Source of the DNA: Azolla pinnata
Taxonomy: Eukaryota; Streptophyta; Polypodiopsida; Salviniales; Salviniaceae
Assembly: GCA_037176905.1 (NCBI GenBank)
Contig: JBBBWG010028643.1
Location: 2,506 to 66,505 of the forward strand
Length of the DNA: 64,000 nt
Direction of reading: 5' to 3'
In this document: positions 60,548-64,000 of the stretch, piece after piece
How the letters are laid out: each line of letters starts with the position of its first letter
Position numbering within the stretch: the first letter of the stretch is position 1
Translations under genes and position numbers: made by a program
The notes under the pieces: model-generated
Told to the model about the DNA's origin: nothing
Databases searched by the model: none
The model's input: only the letters and a program-made list of their open reading frames with translations

Positions 60548-61224
60548 TCAACCATGTTTAGTCATGGAATGCATTGGTTGTCCTCCAATTGCAGCCGCAC
60601 TTTGATTTATCTGCTTCTGACCACATGAGACTCGCTGTGAAGAACCGAGAAGACGTGGTGAAAGCTCGGTACGCCCTTCCTCTTGCCTCCTCTGTCGTTG
60701 GAAACCAGGAATGAGTCCCTCCTCCATAGCTTTTGCATTTCGGCGAATCTGCAAAGCCCAAGCTCTCGACGGTTTTAATCACAAGCAGAGACGAATGCAT
60801 CTAACAACAGATTCAAGCACACAGTTTCTCTCTACATACGGGTATATAGGTATATATAGATATATAAGGTGTAACGCTACACAACGAGGTATAATTGCAG
60901 AGCACGAGTCCTTGAAATCATTTACGTAAAAGCTGCTTTGGTTTACTGCGGTTTTCCCCAGTTATCTAACCCCTTAAACCATTCGAATTGGCCTTATCGA
61001 TCGATACTTGAGGTTATGCCTTTGACCCTAAACCCTAAACCCTAAGCGATTTGTAGAGACAACGGACCTCTCAACTCGGTCAATTTTGCCACCCCTTCTA
61101 CGCCTCGACTTTTGGCCACTCTGGACGATGATGCGTTCCCCTGAGCACAGCGGCGGTGTTGCGTCTGGCGGCGCTCTCTGTGGCATGACTTTGACGCTCG
61201 CGCTCATTCCTCCTCCACAGAATC
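60548..61224 (-). CDS. possible downstream exons of the 17-residue-repeat gene
   Basis: Two minus-strand stretches look like exons. One (about 60748-60548) follows a good acceptor (GGGCTTTGCAG) and reads IRRNAKAMEEGLIPGFQRQR and onward to a stop (TKHG). Another begins at 61224 after CTCTGGACAG; in the phase left by the donor at 62454 it reads RFCGGGMSASVKVMPQ. Both face the same way as the open gene at 62.45-64 kb and lie beyond the microsatellite that would form its intron. I do not recognise either, and their joining is inference; they could also be chance frames. Confidence 0.25.
61025..61046. repeat. short CCCTAAA telomere-type motif
   Basis: Three CCCTAAA-type units in a row, adjacent to the possible exon at 61.05-61.22 kb. 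Confidence 0.85.
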
Positions 61225-61572
61225 CTGTCCAGAGCAGAACAAACTTACTTCGGTCATCTTGATCTGTATACATACGTATATATATACATAACTATGCATG
61301 TATTCATGTTTATTCACATGTATATATAGATGTATATGTATATGTATTCACTATTCAAGATCGAGTTGTTCTGTCGCCACCTCCAATTCAACTTGTTGAA
61401 AGACCAAAATATGAGGTAGAAGCATCACTAATGCTCCTGAACTAGTACAAGATTTTCATCATCGTCATCCTGATAAACCAAATCCTAGTTCATGCATTGC
61501 GATTTGTGGAACTCGTCATCAAAGGAGAGGGAAATGTCACAAGCACATAATCAAAATGCTATAATTTATCAA

Positions 61573-62430
61573 GGACATGCATACATACATACATACATGC
61601 CTACGCACATGCATCTACATACATACGTGCCGCACACATGCACGCACATATACATACATCCATGAATGCCCACACGCACGCATATTCAGGCACATATAGA
61701 TATATCCATACATGCATGCATGCACACACACAAGCATGCATGCATGCATACATACATAAATGGATGCATGCATACATACACACATGCATGCATGCACCGA
61801 CACAAGCATAGACACAGGCATGCATACATGCGCGCAAACCACATACATGCACACATGCATACATAACACGCACACCACATACACACATGCATGCATGCAT
61901 GCGCACATGACTACATACGTACGCAGAATGCACACATACATACCGACACACACACACACATACATACATACATATAGGAATCGAGAGGCTTACAAACATA
62001 CACAAAATGCACGCATACATACCTACACACACATACATACATACGCATATACACATACACATACATACATACATACATACGCATATACACATACACATAC
62101 ATACATACATACATACATACATACATACATACATACGCATATACACACACATGCATGCATGCATACATACATACATACGCATACAACACACGCATGCATG
62201 CATACATACATACATACGCATACAACACACGCATGCATGCACACAGACATACATACCTACACGCACATGTACACACATACATACATACATACGCACACAA
62301 CACACGCATGCATGCACACAGACATACATACCTACACACATGTACATACATACGTACGTACGTAGATACGTATGTATATACATACGTACGTAGATACGTA
62401 TGTATGTACATACGTACATATGCACACACA
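61573..62430. repeat. ACATAC/CATGCATG microsatellite, about 850 bp
   Basis: Long compound array of CATA, CATGCATG, CACACA and ACGTACGT blocks with higher-order copies, e.g. a CACGCATGCATGCA phrase followed by CATACATACATACG repeated near 62150-62330. The long frames across it (Cys/Val/Met/Tyr-rich or His/Thr/Tyr-rich) come from the repeat and are not genes. Confidence 0.97.
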
Positions 62431-62453
62431 GAGACAGGAATCGAGAGGCTTAC

Positions 62454-64000
62454 TACTAGAACGCTGATAGCTGCTGCTTCCTGCGCTGGATTTGCTGCAG
62501 ACAGATGATGGATCCATGGAGCTGCTGCTGCTGCTGCTGCTGCTGCGCGCAGAAGGATCAGGGCCATGGTCCAAGGCATTCTCTCCTAACAGAAGATGAT
62601 CTTCTTCGCGACACCTTGCTCCAACTGATCCGACCTCCTCCGGCACACCACCACTCCTGGCCATGGCAGATTCCAAGGACGATTCCGAGAAGCTATGGCG
62701 GAGGCGTTCATCAGGGCTTCGGTTGGCCCCTTCCCTGCGCGATGGAGAGGACCTGAGGTCGCTAGGGTTGTGAAAGCGTTGCGCCTGTGTGGATGACGGC
62801 ATGGCTTGATCTGCTGCCCGGCTTCCATTCCTTCCGCTGCATTCGTCATCGATCTCGTCGCCAAGGTTTGCAGGCGGCATCATCGGCGCCATCGCTGTGG
62901 CTGCAGAAGAAGACGACGATGAAGAAGACGAAGCAGAAGAAGAAGGTCGTGGTGGTGGTAGTGGTGGTGATGATGACGACGACGATGATGACGATGATGA
63001 TGGAGCTTCTTCAACTGTTTCAGGCATGGCGCTTGATGTGCAGGATACAGCGCGAAGAGGCGATCGTGCAGGCTTCACCTCCAGCTTCTTCCTTTCGCAG
63101 ACGCTTCTGTTCTTCTTGCTGGTTTCAAGAAGCCATGGCTTCTTCCCCAGGCTCTTCCCAAGCGCTTCTCCACAGCCATGGAACTCCTCCTCCCTGCACT
63201 CGCCACGTTCCGCTTCCTGCTGCTCCTCCTCCTCCTCCTTCTTCCTGACCTTCATATCCACAGATCTCTTCGACGTATCTGTCAAATTCACAGAAGGTTT
63301 TGAGTCGTTCTTATGCTTCATCGCGTCCAGAAATCTCACAGTTTTCTCTGCGAGATCGCCATGTTCGTCTCCTTTCTCGCCGTCATTCAGATCTGCACAT
63401 GACGTCTCCATGTTCATCTGCACCAAGCTTCCACGCTCCATACTTGCACATGGCTTCTTCTGCTTCGAGATCCCGCATTCCATATCTACACATGGCTTCT
63501 CCATCTTTTTCTGCTTCAAGCTCCCACATTCCATATCTGCACATGGCTCCTCCATCATCTCCTGCATGTTTGGACATGGCTTCTCCATCTTCTTCTGCAT
63601 CAAGCTACCACATTTCCTATCTGAGCATGCCTTCTCCGTTTTCTTCTGCTTCGAGTTCCCACGTTCCATATCTGCGCACATCTTCTCGATCTTCTTCTGC
63701 TTCGAGCTCCCACGGTCCATATCTGCACATCGCTTCTCCATCTCCTTCTGCACCAAACTGCCGCGTTTCATCTCTGCACATGGCTTCTCCATCTGCTTTT
63801 GCTTCAAGCTACCACCTTTCGCATCCTCATATGGATTCACCTGTGCGAATCTACCACGTTTCATATCTGCACATGGTTGCTCCACCTCCTTCTGCATCAA
63901 GCTACCACATTCCCCTTCCTTCCTGCTGCTCTTCGCATTCACAGGTTTCTCTGTTTCCTGTGTATTCGCGCTTCCATAGCTAGATTTGGCTTCTCCTTCA
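62454..64000 (-). CDS. large exon of a gene with 17-residue Cys repeats, 5' end beyond window
   Basis: The minus-strand frame stays open from the right edge to a splice donor at 62454 (TCTAGTA/GTAAGC), about 515 codons; its start lies beyond 64000. Part one (63925-63375) has about eleven repeats near the consensus RGSLKQKKMEKPCADME, each with one Cys. Part two has a basic, Glu-rich stretch (KVRKKEEEEEQQEAERG) and a Cys/Lys segment. Part three is poly-Ser/Pro (about 63005-62885), then a Ser/Arg-rich region with likely phosphorylation patterns (LRSSPSRREG, RHSFSESSLESAMARSGG) ending in more poly-Ser. Codon-level conservation between repeats, frame openness through the repeats and a good donor argue for coding. 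No known domain recognised. Acid and Ser/Arg content suggest an intrinsically disordered, possibly nuclear, protein; that is inference. Confidence 0.6.
63375..63925. repeat. 51-bp coding minisatellite, about 11 units
   Basis: Units of 51 bp (some shortened in multiples of three) with CTTCTCCATCTTCTTCTGC and ATATCTGCACATGG-like phrases. All indels between units keep the minus-strand frame, and the cysteine codon is kept in nearly all units. Confidence 0.92.

Noticed and set aside
61601-62579. Long open frames (200-274 codons) rich in Cys/Val/Met/Tyr or His/Thr/Tyr
   Set aside because: They lie on both strands across the ACATAC/CATGCATG microsatellite, which lacks stops in several frames. Composition follows the repeat, not a protein.
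62897-63983. Plus-strand frames of 360 and 227 codons opposite the repeat-protein exon
   Set aside because: They are antisense shadows of the 51-bp coding minisatellite. The minus-strand frame is longer, is open to the window edge and has a good donor.

Overview
Plant nuclear DNA. The evidence is many short, AT-rich GT-AG introns, telomere-type TTTAGGG/CCCTAAA tracts, and plant-type proteins (plastid DnaJ-type zinc finger, plastid PDZ protein, an FBH-like bHLH factor). I read it as an angiosperm chromosome arm and cannot name the species. No organelle, bacterial or CRISPR features are seen. Genes are spaced 1-9 kb apart with much simple-sequence DNA. Seven of the eight recognisable genes lie on the minus strand; RPS9 is the exception.

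Layout: 0-0.7 kb, degenerate minisatellite. 0.7-2.75 kb, no clear gene, a few coding-like scraps. 2.75-4.8 kb, a 1025-bp head-to-tail duplication carrying the last two exons of a DnaJ-type zinc-finger gene (4.3-6.0 kb). 6.0-6.9 kb, a TACG-rich satellite with an embedded telomere-type tract. 7.9-26.1 kb, a large TARBP1/Trm3-type SpoU tRNA methyltransferase gene. 26.3-27.0 kb, degenerate telomere-like array. 27.7-30.5 kb, conserved beta-propeller protein gene. 30.6-33.2 kb, TTAGGG tracts and weak repeats. 33.3-35.7 kb, RPS9. 37-40 kb, microsatellite, a possible orphan first exon and a 24-bp perfect inverted repeat. 40.6-43.6 kb, bHLH gene with about 15 upstream ACGT-core motifs (44.1-46.3 kb). 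46.4-52.2 kb, AT-rich DNA with microsatellites. 52.3-54.9 kb, plastid PDZ protein whose last exon is duplicated downstream. 55.9-59.3 kb, GEMIN2 with a triplicated N-terminal module. 60.5-64 kb, part of a gene with about eleven 17-residue repeats, running off the right edge.

The genes do not form one pathway. Three concern RNA and translation (tRNA 2'-O-methylation, small ribosomal subunit, snRNP assembly) and two are probably plastid-targeted. Two themes recur: small tandem duplications that copied 3' ends or internal modules of genes (DnaJ gene, PDZ gene, GEMIN2, 17-residue repeat gene), and telomere-type motifs just upstream of five start codons.

Exon borders were worked out by hand from reading frame, splice signals and remembered family conservation; phases agree wherever exact borders are given.
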